22,226 nucleotides of DNA, from the NCBI RefSeq assembly GCF_937981295.1, contig NZ_CALJPC010000041.1, positions 1 to 22,226 of the forward strand, written 5' to 3'. This document shows positions 15,710-22,226 of this stretch, piece after piece (the first letter of the stretch is position 1; every line of letters starts with the position of its first letter). Under the pieces are notes generated by a model. The model had not been told where the DNA came from, searched no databases, and saw nothing but the letters and a program-made list of their open reading frames with translations. The stretch comes from an uncultured Campylobacter sp. (GTDB lineage: Bacteria > Campylobacterota > Campylobacteria > Campylobacterales > Campylobacteraceae). Position numbers and translations under genes: made by a program.

Positions 15710-15746
15710 ATCCCTTTAGCGTTTAAAAAAATCCCTCTACCGTTTA
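15710..15746. promoter_or_regulatory. 16-bp direct repeat at 21-bp offset: candidate AraC/PchR-like operator
   Basis: ATCCCTTTAGCGTTTA (15710-15725) and ATCCCTCTACCGTTTA (15731-15746) match at 14 of 16 positions and are offset by exactly 21 bases, two DNA helical turns. AraC-family proteins commonly bind such phased direct repeats, and the downstream copy abuts the expected -35 position of the receptor promoter. The left copy also overlaps the regulator's ribosome-binding site. Confidence 0.55.
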
Positions 15747-15755
15747 GTATTTCTT

Positions 15756-15778
15756 GATAATGCGTATCTTATTATAGT
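15756..15778 (+). promoter_or_regulatory. Receptor promoter with Fur-box-like sequence
   Basis: GATAATGCGTATCTTATTA (15756-15774) matches 12 of 19 positions of the classical Fur consensus, with the first seven perfect. It overlaps TATAGT (15773-15778), a likely -10 box 38 bases before the GTG start. Iron repression by Fur is the expected mode for such a receptor. Confidence 0.45.
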
Positions 15779-15815
15779 AAAATGAGTTTAAATTTTAATA
15801 AGAAAAGGGGCGTTT

Positions 15816-17786
15816 GTGCACGTAATATATAAATTATCGCTGATTGCTGCTATAGCGACAGCCGGGATATCGAGTGAGATAGAAAAACAGGACAAAAGCG
15901 TAAATTTGGGTGAAATTACCGTAGTCAGTGCTACGGGCTATCGGCAAAATATTCAAGACGCACCCGCTTCTATCTCCGTTCTTACGCAAAAAGAGATACA
16001 AAAGCGCAACTATCAAGATATCTCCGCGATGGTAGAGGATTTACCGAGTGCCTTTACCGCAACGCTAGGCGCTGCATCGAGAAAAGGCATAAGCCTAAGA
16101 GGCCTATCTCAAAAATATACGAAAATTTTAATCGACGGCAAGCCTACGACTAGCGATAGCGCTTATAAAGGATTAAGAAGTATTGGCAGTAGCCAGAATT
16201 TCTTGCCTCCCGCAAATGTGATAGAGCGTATAGAGGTTATCCGCGGTCCTATGAGCTCGCTTTACGGCAGCGACGCTATGGGCGGAGTAATAAATATCAT
16301 CACCAAGAGCTTTTCAAATGAGCTTAGCGGCAATGTAAACGGATACTATACTTTCGCTAAAAAATCGCAAATAAAAGGTGATTATCAAACGGGTTTTTAT
16401 CTAAACGGAGCTATCGTCCCAGACGTACTAGGTATCGCACTTTACGGCAGATTTTTTGAAAAGATAGAGGATAAAGAGCCTTATGCGAATAGAAATAATG
16501 AAGAGACGAATATGGGCGCAAAACTGATGTATAACGTAACGCAAAACGATGAGGTAACGCTTGATTATCGTAAAGTAAATAATAAATTTAGGCGTACATA
16601 TGGGCGTACGCGAACAACCTCGGGAGGCAATAACGATATTGCGAAAGAGGATATGAAAGGCTACACCGCAAGCCTGTCTCATCAGGGAAAATACGATAAG
16701 TTTATGATAGATAGCTACGCAAATTACGATAGCATGAAAGAAAGCGGCGCCCAGGATCTGCGTCTTAGAACGACTACGCTAAATTCTAAAGGCTCATATT
16801 TTTTCGATTCAAATGCTTTGAGTTTGGGCGTGCAATACCGAAGCGAGAGATTAAACGAAGCCGCCACTACCGCAGATGAGGCAAATGTCAAAAGATGGGA
16901 TTATTCGATCTACGGCGAGGATGATTTTTATCTAACTGACGATTTAACACTAACCGGCGGAATCAGATATAACCGCGATAAGGACTATGGCGGCCATATA
17001 TCGCCGCGCGCTTATGCCGTTTATCGTTTAAACGAAAGTTTTTCTATTAAAGGCGGCGTTTCGACGGGATATTCAACTCCGGATATTAAGCAGCGTAGCG
17101 AGGGCCTTGCCCTGCCATTTGCAGGAGGCCAGGGAGCGCAGATCGGCAGAAGCTCTTTAAAGCCTGAAAGCAGCATAAGCTACGAAGGCGGGTTTTCTTA
17201 TGACGATAACGATAAATTTAACTTTAGCGCTACTGCGTTTTATACCGAAATCAAAGATGGAATTTCTACTAAATTAATTTGCCGTCCAAGACCGGGAAAT
17301 CCTTGCGTACATAACGGCAAAACTTACAGACGCGGAATTTGGGATACTATAAACATTGGAGAAGCCGAGGTTAGGGGTCTAGAGCTAAGTAGCGATTATC
17401 AAATTTTAGATAATTTGAAGCTGCATGCAAACTACGCCTATACGAAATCCGAGCAAAAAACGGGTAGCGAGAAGGGCAAAACCTTAAATAATTTTCCAAT
17501 CCATTCGGTAAAGCTAGGATTTGATTACGACGTAAGCTCCAAGCTAAACTTATGGTCGCAAATAAATTATTATAGTAGGACGCGCGATAGCCTAAGCTAC
17601 GATGAGGATATCCGCTCATACACGCTTTTTGATCTGGGCGCGAGCTATAAAGTTACAAAAGACGCAAGTTTAAATTTTACGCTTTATAACATATTCAACG
17701 AATTTGTACTAACGCGCTCGGGAAATTACCAAATGATGGTCGTAGACGGGATGAAGGCGCAGGTTGGATTTAACGTGAACTTTTAA
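15816..17786 (+). CDS. TonB-dependent catecholate-type siderophore receptor (CfrA/CirA/FepA-like)
   Basis: The 656-residue outer-membrane protein takes iron-siderophore through the outer membrane with energy from TonB-ExbBD. It starts at GTG 15816 with AAAAGGGG upstream. A short leader is followed by a TonB box (ITVVSA, 34-39). The plug domain (about 45-170) has RGLSQKYTKILIDGKP and RGPMSSLYGSDAMGGVINI. The 22-strand barrel ends in Phe (VGFNVNF). An outer loop holds CRPRPGNPC, a two-cysteine loop also seen in catecholate receptors such as FepA/CirA relatives. The divergent PchR-like regulator and the downstream PepSY gene (49 bases away) form one iron module. No TonB or ABC genes are in the window. 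The exact siderophore is unknown. Confidence 0.9.
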   Translation: MHVIYKLSLIAAIATAGISSEIEKQDKSVNLGEITVVSATGYRQNIQDAPASISVLTQKEIQKRNYQDISAMVEDLPSAFTATLGAASRKGISLRGLSQKYTKILIDGKPTTSDSAYKGLRSIGSSQNFLPPANVIERIEVIRGPMSSLYGSDAMGGVINIITKSFSNELSGNVNGYYTFAKKSQIKGDYQTGFYLNGAIVPDVLGIALYGRFFEKIEDKEPYANRNNEETNMGAKLMYNVTQNDEVTLDYRKVNNKFRRTYGRTRTTSGGNNDIAKEDMKGYTASLSHQGKYDKFMIDSYANYDSMKESGAQDLRLRTTTLNSKGSYFFDSNALSLGVQYRSERLNEAATTADEANVKRWDYSIYGEDDFYLTDDLTLTGGIRYNRDKDYGGHISPRAYAVYRLNESFSIKGGVSTGYSTPDIKQRSEGLALPFAGGQGAQIGRSSLKPESSISYEGGFSYDDNDKFNFSATAFYTEIKDGISTKLICRPRPGNPCVHNGKTYRRGIWDTINIGEAEVRGLELSSDYQILDNLKLHANYAYTKSEQKTGSEKGKTLNNFPIHSVKLGFDYDVSSKLNLWSQINYYSRTRDSLSYDEDIRSYTLFDLGASYKVTKDASLNFTLYNIFNEFVLTRSGNYQMMVVDGMKAQVGFNVNF

Positions 17787-17835
17787 ATTCGCGGCGCATA
17801 AATTTCGTCCGCGGATTTAAAATTTAAGGAAATTA

Positions 17836-18981
17836 ATGGCGATTCTAAAAAGGAAAAAATTTTGGTTCAACGTCCATCTTGTTTTGACGCTTATATGCTG
17901 CGTGCCGATCTTGATCGTAGCCCTTAGCGGCGCTATTATCTCGTATCACGACGAGATTATAGATGCGTTAAATCAAAGCAAATCTTTCGTGAGCCCGAGC
18001 GAAAAAGACGCTCTTAAGCCCGCCAAAATTTTAAATATTTTCAGAAAAGCCAAGCCCGGTTTTACGCTCAGTTATTATAGAATTCCTCACAATAAAAATG
18101 AGGCGATTAGGCTTTCCGGCACAGATTCTAGCGGCGAGTTTAAATCATATTTTATAGATCCTTATAGCGGCGAAATTACTTCGGAAAACATAGGCGATAC
18201 GTTTATCGGCGTAATACTAAACCTACATACCAATCTGGGATTTGGGCTAAGCAAAAACGAAGCTCTGCGGCTAATAGGTAAAAATATCGTGGCGCTTAGC
18301 ACGGTTATGTTTATTTTAGTCTTAATTTCAGGCGTGGTGATCTATTATCCTAGCTTTAGAGGAAAGATTTTACGCGCATTTAGGATAAATTTTAAAGCGA
18401 GAGGTTACACGTTTTTATATAGCTTGCACGGCGCGGTCGGAGTTTTGCTGCTGCCCGTTTTGCTTACGATAAGCGCTAGTGGGCTTTATTGGTCGTATGA
18501 TTGGATAGCCAAAATCACCAACAGAGCGCTAGGGGAAAAGGAAATTTTTAGAAAAACGAGCTTTACTGAAGTGCGAGGATTTTCGCTCGAGGATGAAGAT
18601 AAAATTTTAAATTTTCAGACGGCATTTGATATTTTTAAGCGTGAATGCGGTGAAAACTACGAATTCTTCAATATTATCGCCCAAAAAGATGGAGAAAATT
18701 TTATGATCTTTTATTTCGATAAAGGCGAGGAGGGCGAAGAGCATATGAATACGATGAGTGTAAACGTTAAAAAGGGCATCTTGCGGCATGCTCGCTATGA
18801 TGATGCGAAAAGCACCATGCCGCGCCCGTTTGCTATACATAAAGCCGTTTTGAGCGTGCATTCGGGCTATATCTTCGGCGAGGCGGGTAAGTTCTTATTT
18901 TGCGTAGCGGCGATTTCAGTGTTATTTTTTATAGTTACGGGATTTTGGATGAGCATAAAAAGAATTTATAAGAAAAGATAA
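17836..18981 (+). CDS. PepSY-associated TM protein (putative siderophore-iron reductase)
   Basis: The 381-residue inner-membrane protein belongs to the PepSY_TM family. It has four main helices: about 10-35 (with NVH and a YHDE exit), 150-172, 195-220 (LHGAVGVLLLP) and 350-375. Two large periplasmic portions include PYSGEI and the conserved histidines LHTNLG, SLHG, AIHKAVLSVHSG. Family members commonly sit beside TonB-dependent receptors, and some are needed to reduce or release iron from siderophores. Histidines in helices are consistent with heme or metal binding, which is inference. AAGGAA precedes the ATG. The 49-base gap to the receptor gene suggests co-transcription and shared iron regulation. 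Confidence 0.82.
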   Translation: MAILKRKKFWFNVHLVLTLICCVPILIVALSGAIISYHDEIIDALNQSKSFVSPSEKDALKPAKILNIFRKAKPGFTLSYYRIPHNKNEAIRLSGTDSSGEFKSYFIDPYSGEITSENIGDTFIGVILNLHTNLGFGLSKNEALRLIGKNIVALSTVMFILVLISGVVIYYPSFRGKILRAFRINFKARGYTFLYSLHGAVGVLLLPVLLTISASGLYWSYDWIAKITNRALGEKEIFRKTSFTEVRGFSLEDEDKILNFQTAFDIFKRECGENYEFFNIIAQKDGENFMIFYFDKGEEGEEHMNTMSVNVKKGILRHARYDDAKSTMPRPFAIHKAVLSVHSGYIFGEAGKFLFCVAAISVLFFIVTGFWMSIKRIYKKR

Positions 18982-19040
18982 ATCTACGAATTCAAAGCGG
19001 AGAGATAGCTTATCCGCGGCGTAAATTTAAAATTTTATCC

Positions 19041-19060
19041 GAAGTGGTATCGCTTCTTTT
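19041..19060 (+). terminator. Terminator-like hairpin after the siderophore operon
   Basis: GAAGTG (19041-19046), loop GTAT, CGCTTC (19051-19056) form a six-pair stem with one G-U pair, then TTTT. It lies 60 bases after the PepSY stop codon, in the gap between convergent genes. Confidence 0.5.
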
Positions 19061-19170
19061 CAGTTAATAAAATTTTATATACAGCGCTTTGAAATACTGC
19101 GTGCAGAGTCTTTGTGGGCCTTGTGCCGCATCTTGATTTTGTTAAATTTGCTTCGGCGTTTTAACTGCAT

Positions 19171-20103
19171 TCATTTACCGCTCATAAAATCCCTGATATT
19201 TTGCGCGATCATTTTTATCAGCCGTTTGCGAGCCTCGATGCTCGCCCATGCGATGTGAGGCGTGATGACGACATTGCGGCGATTTTTCACACGCAAAAGC
19301 GGATGATTTGCCCTCATCGGCTCTGTTTGCAGCACGTCAAGCGCCGTGCGCAAGCCTCGTTCGTCCACGGCGCGAGCCAGCGCCTCCTCATCTACGATGC
19401 CGCCGCGGCCGAAATTCATCAAGATCGCCCCCTCTTTCATCTTCGCAAGCTCCGTCTCGCCGATCAATCCCGCCGTTTTTTCATTTAGCGGGGCGTGGAT
19501 CGAGACTATGTCGCATGCTCTTAAAAGCGTGTCCAGGCCCACTCTGGCAAACTCGCCGCTATCATTCGCGCCGCTAGTGGAGCAGTATCTCACGTTTGCG
19601 CCGAACGCGGTGGCGATGCGGGCAACCTTTGCGCCGATCTGTCCAAGCCCGATGACGCCGAATTCTTTGCCGTAAATTTCGCTGATCGGCGCGTCAATGT
19701 GAGTAAAAATTTCGCTCTCGCACCATTTGCCGCTGCTACCGTAATCCGCGTAGTATCCGAGCGCGTTGGTTAGCGCAAACAGCGACGCGAATGTCTGCTG
19801 CACGACGCTGTTCGTCGAATAGCCGGCCACGTTTTTCACCGCGATGCCGCGAGTCTGCGCTGCCTGCATGTCGATATTATTCGTGCCCGTGGCGCTTACG
19901 CAGATCAGCTTAAGCGCGGTTTGCGCCATGATCTCGTCCGTGATTAGGACTTTGTTGGTGATGACGACATCGGCACCGGCTAGGCGCTGCGCGGTTTGCG
20001 CAGGCTCGGTCATCTCGTAGCTTTCAAACTCGCCTAAGCTCGCGATCTCGCTAAGATCGGCATCGCCTCCCAGCGTCGCGGCATCCAAACATACGATTTT
20101 CAT
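19171..20103 (-). CDS. D-2-hydroxyacid dehydrogenase (NAD-dependent, glycerate/hydroxypyruvate type)
   Basis: The 310-residue cytoplasmic enzyme interconverts a 2-keto acid and its D-2-hydroxy acid with NAD(H). The Rossmann motif GLGQIG is at 152-157. Catalytic residues are visible: Arg233 in NFGRGG, Glu261 in LQTEP and His283 in PHIAWAS. VSATGTNNID (69-78) is the substrate-side loop found in glycerate/hydroxypyruvate reductase-like members. Length is normal. AAAGGGG precedes the ATG at 20103. As I recall, C. jejuni Cj0373 is the same kind of gene next to a glutathionylspermidine-synthase homolog (Cj0372), and the same order is seen here, although a 539-base gene-free tract separates them. 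Substrate is not fixed by sequence. Confidence 0.87.
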   Translation of the reverse strand: MKIVCLDAATLGGDADLSEIASLGEFESYEMTEPAQTAQRLAGADVVITNKVLITDEIMAQTALKLICVSATGTNNIDMQAAQTRGIAVKNVAGYSTNSVVQQTFASLFALTNALGYYADYGSSGKWCESEIFTHIDAPISEIYGKEFGVIGLGQIGAKVARIATAFGANVRYCSTSGANDSGEFARVGLDTLLRACDIVSIHAPLNEKTAGLIGETELAKMKEGAILMNFGRGGIVDEEALARAVDERGLRTALDVLQTEPMRANHPLLRVKNRRNVVITPHIAWASIEARKRLIKMIAQNIRDFMSGK

Positions 20104-20642
20104 ATTTTCCCCTTTGCGTTTAAAAATTTTAAGTCGTAGCAGCGCGGCTAAATTTAGCCGCTAAATTCCATTGCGCGATTCGGAGCACGGCGCTTAAACG
20201 GTAAATTTTAACCTGCAAAATTTTACTCTCGCAAAATTTAACTATCGTGAATCCTGCCCTCGCAAAATTTAATGCTCGCAGCGCGCGCGGCGTTAAATTT
20301 TAAAATTCTAATTTCATGCCGAAGCAGGCGGTAAATTTTACCGCCGCTGAAACCTGCGTCTAAATATTTGCGCCGAAGCGAGAGACAAATTTAATCGCTG
20401 CTGCCGTTCGCGTTTAAATTTTAAAATTTAGCTCGCGCAAAACTTGCTCTACGCGGAATTTTAGTTCACGTGAATTTGATCTACTCAAAATTTTATCCGC
20501 GCAGAATTTTGGTCGCGCCGCTACGTTAAATTTCGCCGCCGCCGAGCGATAAAATTTACCGCCGCGATAGCCTTACCGCCAAATTTATCGCCAAGAGCCG
20601 CCGCCTTAAAATTTCTCAAATTTTATAAAATTTGCCACGCCG
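20104..20642. repeat. 539-base gene-free tract of AAATTT palindromes alternating with GC-rich spacers
   Basis: There is no credible gene. AAATTT cores recur every 15-35 bases between GCG/CCG-rich segments. Examples are CTCGCAAAATTTAA twice (20228-20241, 20259-20272), AAATTTTAAAATTT (20416-20429), and a 19-bp palindrome with nine-base arms GGCGGTAAA/TTTACCGCC (20327-20345). The tract is not a CRISPR array because the units and spacers are irregular. Confidence 0.45.
20617..20634. terminator. Perfect 18-bp palindrome after the ATP-grasp gene
   Basis: CAAATTTTATAAAATTTG is a perfect palindrome beginning eight bases beyond the stop codon of the minus-strand gene at 20643. It could form an AT-only hairpin at the 3' end of that transcript. 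A GC stem is lacking, so terminator function is uncertain. Confidence 0.35.
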
Positions 20643-21827
20643 CTACTTCGCGTCCTCGATGTAGTGCCCCACAAATTTTGAGAGATTATTGAGTATCTCG
20701 CCGCCCTTGCGGAAGCCCAGCGCACAGCCTTCGTATGCGAAAAACACCCCCGCTTGGTAGCTCTGGGCGCGCTCGTCTTTGTTCAGCTCGTAAAATTCCT
20801 GATATAAAAATTTCTGATTTTCATACTCGCCGCCGTTTTCCTCTATTTTTTTGCCGTCCGCGTCAAAGATCGCCACGTTCGCCCCCTCGCGCGCCAAAAA
20901 CGGCTTTTTGATCATCTTTTTGCCGATGATCGGCGAAAAGGAGCTTTGCAGCAGCAGCGGGTGGTTCGGATACAGATCCCACAGGATTTTCATAATCCCC
21001 TTGCTTTGGAAAAGCAGCGTGTATGCGGGGTTTAGAATGATCGCCTTTTGATTTTGCACGATGTTTTTTAAGATGAGCGCGAGCTCGCCCTCCTCGATCG
21101 CGATCGCCTCCCAAGGGATCAGCTTGAACCAATACTCGTAGTTTTCGCCGTCAAAAAACACGCCCTCTTCGTCGTTAAATTCCACCTCGTCCACGTAGGC
21201 AAAGCGCGTCTTAAAGCCCGCATCCTCCGCGGTCTGCTGCAAAAGCTTCGTCGTCTTTTCGTCCTCGACGTTGCCCGCGACGCTGCTAAATAGAATTTTC
21301 CACCCTTCGTAAAATTTAGAAAAGTCCTCGAGCTCGCCGTCAAGCACCACGAGCCGCTTGAAATTATCGCGCAGCGCGTCGTAGAGGTCGTTGAACTGGC
21401 TCGCCTCGTCCATGCCGTTTTCTTTCAGCATCGCCCACTGGATGATCGCCGTCTCAAACACCGCCGTGGGCGTGTCGGCGTTAAATTCTATCAGCTTGAT
21501 CGGCTTGCCGTCCAGCCCGCCCGCGAAATCGAAGCGCCCGTATAGGTGCCAGTGCACCTCGTTTTCCCAGCTTTGTTTGATTAGATCTACGAGGTTGAAG
21601 GGGATGCCGAGCTCGTGGAAAAGGTTGTTGTCGATGACGTGCTGCGCGGCCGCGACAAACATCTCGTATAGCTCGTTCGCCGCTTCGTAATACGCATCCG
21701 CCTCCGCAGCGCTCACGCGCACGATCTCGTCGCTGACGTAAGGCGTCTCGTCTGCGTCCGTGTGCCAGTAAAAGCCGAGCTTTTCGAGATATTCGTTGCT
21801 TAACGGCGTTATCTTTTTTAGTTGCAT
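20643..21827 (-). CDS. Glutathionylspermidine synthase-like ATP-grasp protein (YgiC/YjfC type)
   Basis: The 394-residue protein covers only the synthetase (ATP-grasp) half of E. coli Gss. The N-terminal amidase domain is absent, as in YgiC/YjfC. Metal and phosphate residues are visible: YGRFD (Arg98, Asp100) and EFNADTPT (Glu114, Asn116), matching the Arg/Asp/Glu/Asn set of Gss. Also present are NPAYTLLFQSKG (266-277), KKPFLAREGANV (307-318) and YQEF (342-345). Such enzymes join a carboxylate to an amine using ATP, but the substrate of the YgiC group is not settled and glutathionylspermidine is unlikely to be the only possibility. AAAAGGA precedes the ATG. The neighbour order with a Gly-rich protein upstream and a D-2-hydroxyacid dehydrogenase downstream recalls C. 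jejuni Cj0371-Cj0373. Confidence 0.85.
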   Translation of the reverse strand: MQLKKITPLSNEYLEKLGFYWHTDADETPYVSDEIVRVSAAEADAYYEAANELYEMFVAAAQHVIDNNLFHELGIPFNLVDLIKQSWENEVHWHLYGRFDFAGGLDGKPIKLIEFNADTPTAVFETAIIQWAMLKENGMDEASQFNDLYDALRDNFKRLVVLDGELEDFSKFYEGWKILFSSVAGNVEDEKTTKLLQQTAEDAGFKTRFAYVDEVEFNDEEGVFFDGENYEYWFKLIPWEAIAIEEGELALILKNIVQNQKAIILNPAYTLLFQSKGIMKILWDLYPNHPLLLQSSFSPIIGKKMIKKPFLAREGANVAIFDADGKKIEENGGEYENQKFLYQEFYELNKDERAQSYQAGVFFAYEGCALGFRKGGEILNNLSKFVGHYIEDAK

Positions 21828-22193
21828 TTTTATCCTTTTTTTAAAATTTTAACTCATCTGCGCCGCGATTTTTGCGGCTTTTGCTAGTTTTGATACGCAT
21901 ACCTTCGCGTAAATTTAAAGCGCGCAAGGCGCACGGCAAAATTTAATCAGCGTAGATCATATGCGGCGGTCGCGCGTAAATTTTAGCCGCACGAAAAGAT
22001 GCTCGAGGCTAAATTTAAACGGCACGCAGACGACGCGGATCATGCGCGGCAGAAGCGATAAAATTTAGCCGAGCTTTACAGCGCGTTTTTGAAAAACCTG
22101 CGTCAAATCAATGCTAAATTTGGCGCAAATTTTAAAATTCTACGCGCTAAATTTAACTCGTCGCACAGAGTCGCCGTATATTTCAAAGCGCGC
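21828..22193. other. 366-base gene-free leader region with AAATTT motifs
   Basis: No ORF is supported. On the minus strand, AGTTAAAATTT near 21850 could hold the -10 box of the ATP-grasp gene. A short hairpin (GCCGC 21862-21866, GCGGC 21874-21878) lies nearby. AAATTTTAAAATTC occurs at 22127-22140. Confidence 0.4.
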
Positions 22194-22226
22194 TTAGCCG
22201 CCGAAAAATCCGCCGCTCTTGCCGCT
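22194..22226 (-). CDS. C-terminal end of a Gly-rich protein, probably a UPF0323-type lipoprotein (partial)
   Basis: Reading leftward from the window edge, ten codons give SGKSGGFFGG followed by TAA (complement of 22194-22196). The Ser/Gly-rich, Phe-Phe-containing end resembles the tail of the C. jejuni Cj0371 group (UPF0323 lipoproteins), which in my recollection sits directly upstream of the glutathionylspermidine-synthase-like gene. The position here matches, but ten codons are too few for proof. The gene would lie mostly off the right edge. Confidence 0.45.
   Translation of the reverse strand, partial: SGKSGGFFGG

Noticed and set aside
11206..18981. The four binding proteins as the missing siderophore-binding part of the adjacent iron module
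   Set aside because: They carry amino-acid-pocket signatures of SBP_bac_3, not the helical-backbone siderophore-binding fold, and lie on the other side of the regulator with their own terminator.
20190..20640. CRISPR-like alternation of short repeats and spacers
   Set aside because: Repeat cores are only 6-14 bases, spacing varies from 15 to 35 bases, spacers are low-complexity GC, and no cas genes are present.

Overview
The window looks like chromosomal DNA of a Campylobacter species, but not C. jejuni. The genes resemble epsilonproteobacterial families: CjaA/PEB1-type binding proteins, Hcp-type cysteine-rich Sel1 proteins, a CfrA-like receptor, and a block that matches my recollection of C. 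jejuni Cj0371-Cj0373. The coding DNA is clearly GC-richer than C. jejuni, while the gaps are crowded with AAATTT palindromes. That fits the oral/human group (C. gracilis, C. rectus, C. showae, C. curvus). The species is inference.

Layout, left to right. (1) 3-1220: 3' part of a degenerate-GGDEF/EAL cyclic-di-GMP protein. (2) 1614-3137 (-): succinyl-CoA:acetate CoA-transferase, then a long gene-free stretch (3138-4083). (3) 4084-5298 (-): two exported cysteine-rich Sel1-repeat proteins. (4) 5436-5867 (-): atypical peroxiredoxin, divergent from 5940-6404 (+), a protein resembling only the C-terminal part of a WYL regulator. (5) 6528-7394: alpha/beta hydrolase broken by one in-frame amber codon. 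(6) 7441-8451 (-): DUF475/TerC-like membrane protein, divergent from 8539-9858 (+), a YuiF-type Na+/H+ antiporter-family protein. (7) 10148-10591 (+): small four-helix membrane protein. (8) 11206-14527 (+): four consecutive paralogous periplasmic amino-acid-type binding proteins with no permease or ATPase. (9) 14750-18981: AraC/PchR-like regulator, divergent from a catecholate-type TonB-dependent receptor and a PepSY membrane protein, together an iron-siderophore module. (10) 19171-22226 (-): D-2-hydroxyacid dehydrogenase, a glutathionylspermidine-synthase-like ATP-grasp protein, and at the edge the last ten codons of a Gly-rich protein that is probably a UPF0323 lipoprotein.

How the parts may work together. 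The clearest functional unit is 14750-18981. The regulator presumably senses an iron-siderophore, the receptor imports it into the periplasm, and the PepSY protein may help reduce or release iron in the inner membrane. A 16-bp direct repeat offset by 21 bp, just upstream of the receptor promoter, is a good candidate binding site for the regulator. The four binding proteins probably serve a transporter encoded elsewhere, or work as receptors.

I did not find a clearly new defence or mobile system, and I saw no tRNA, rRNA, CRISPR array, insertion sequence or phage gene. The most unusual items are the permease-less four-gene array, the phased repeats at the siderophore locus, the AAATTT-dense intergenic tracts (each AAATTT is also an RAATTY site), the amber-interrupted hydrolase and the truncated WYL-type protein.
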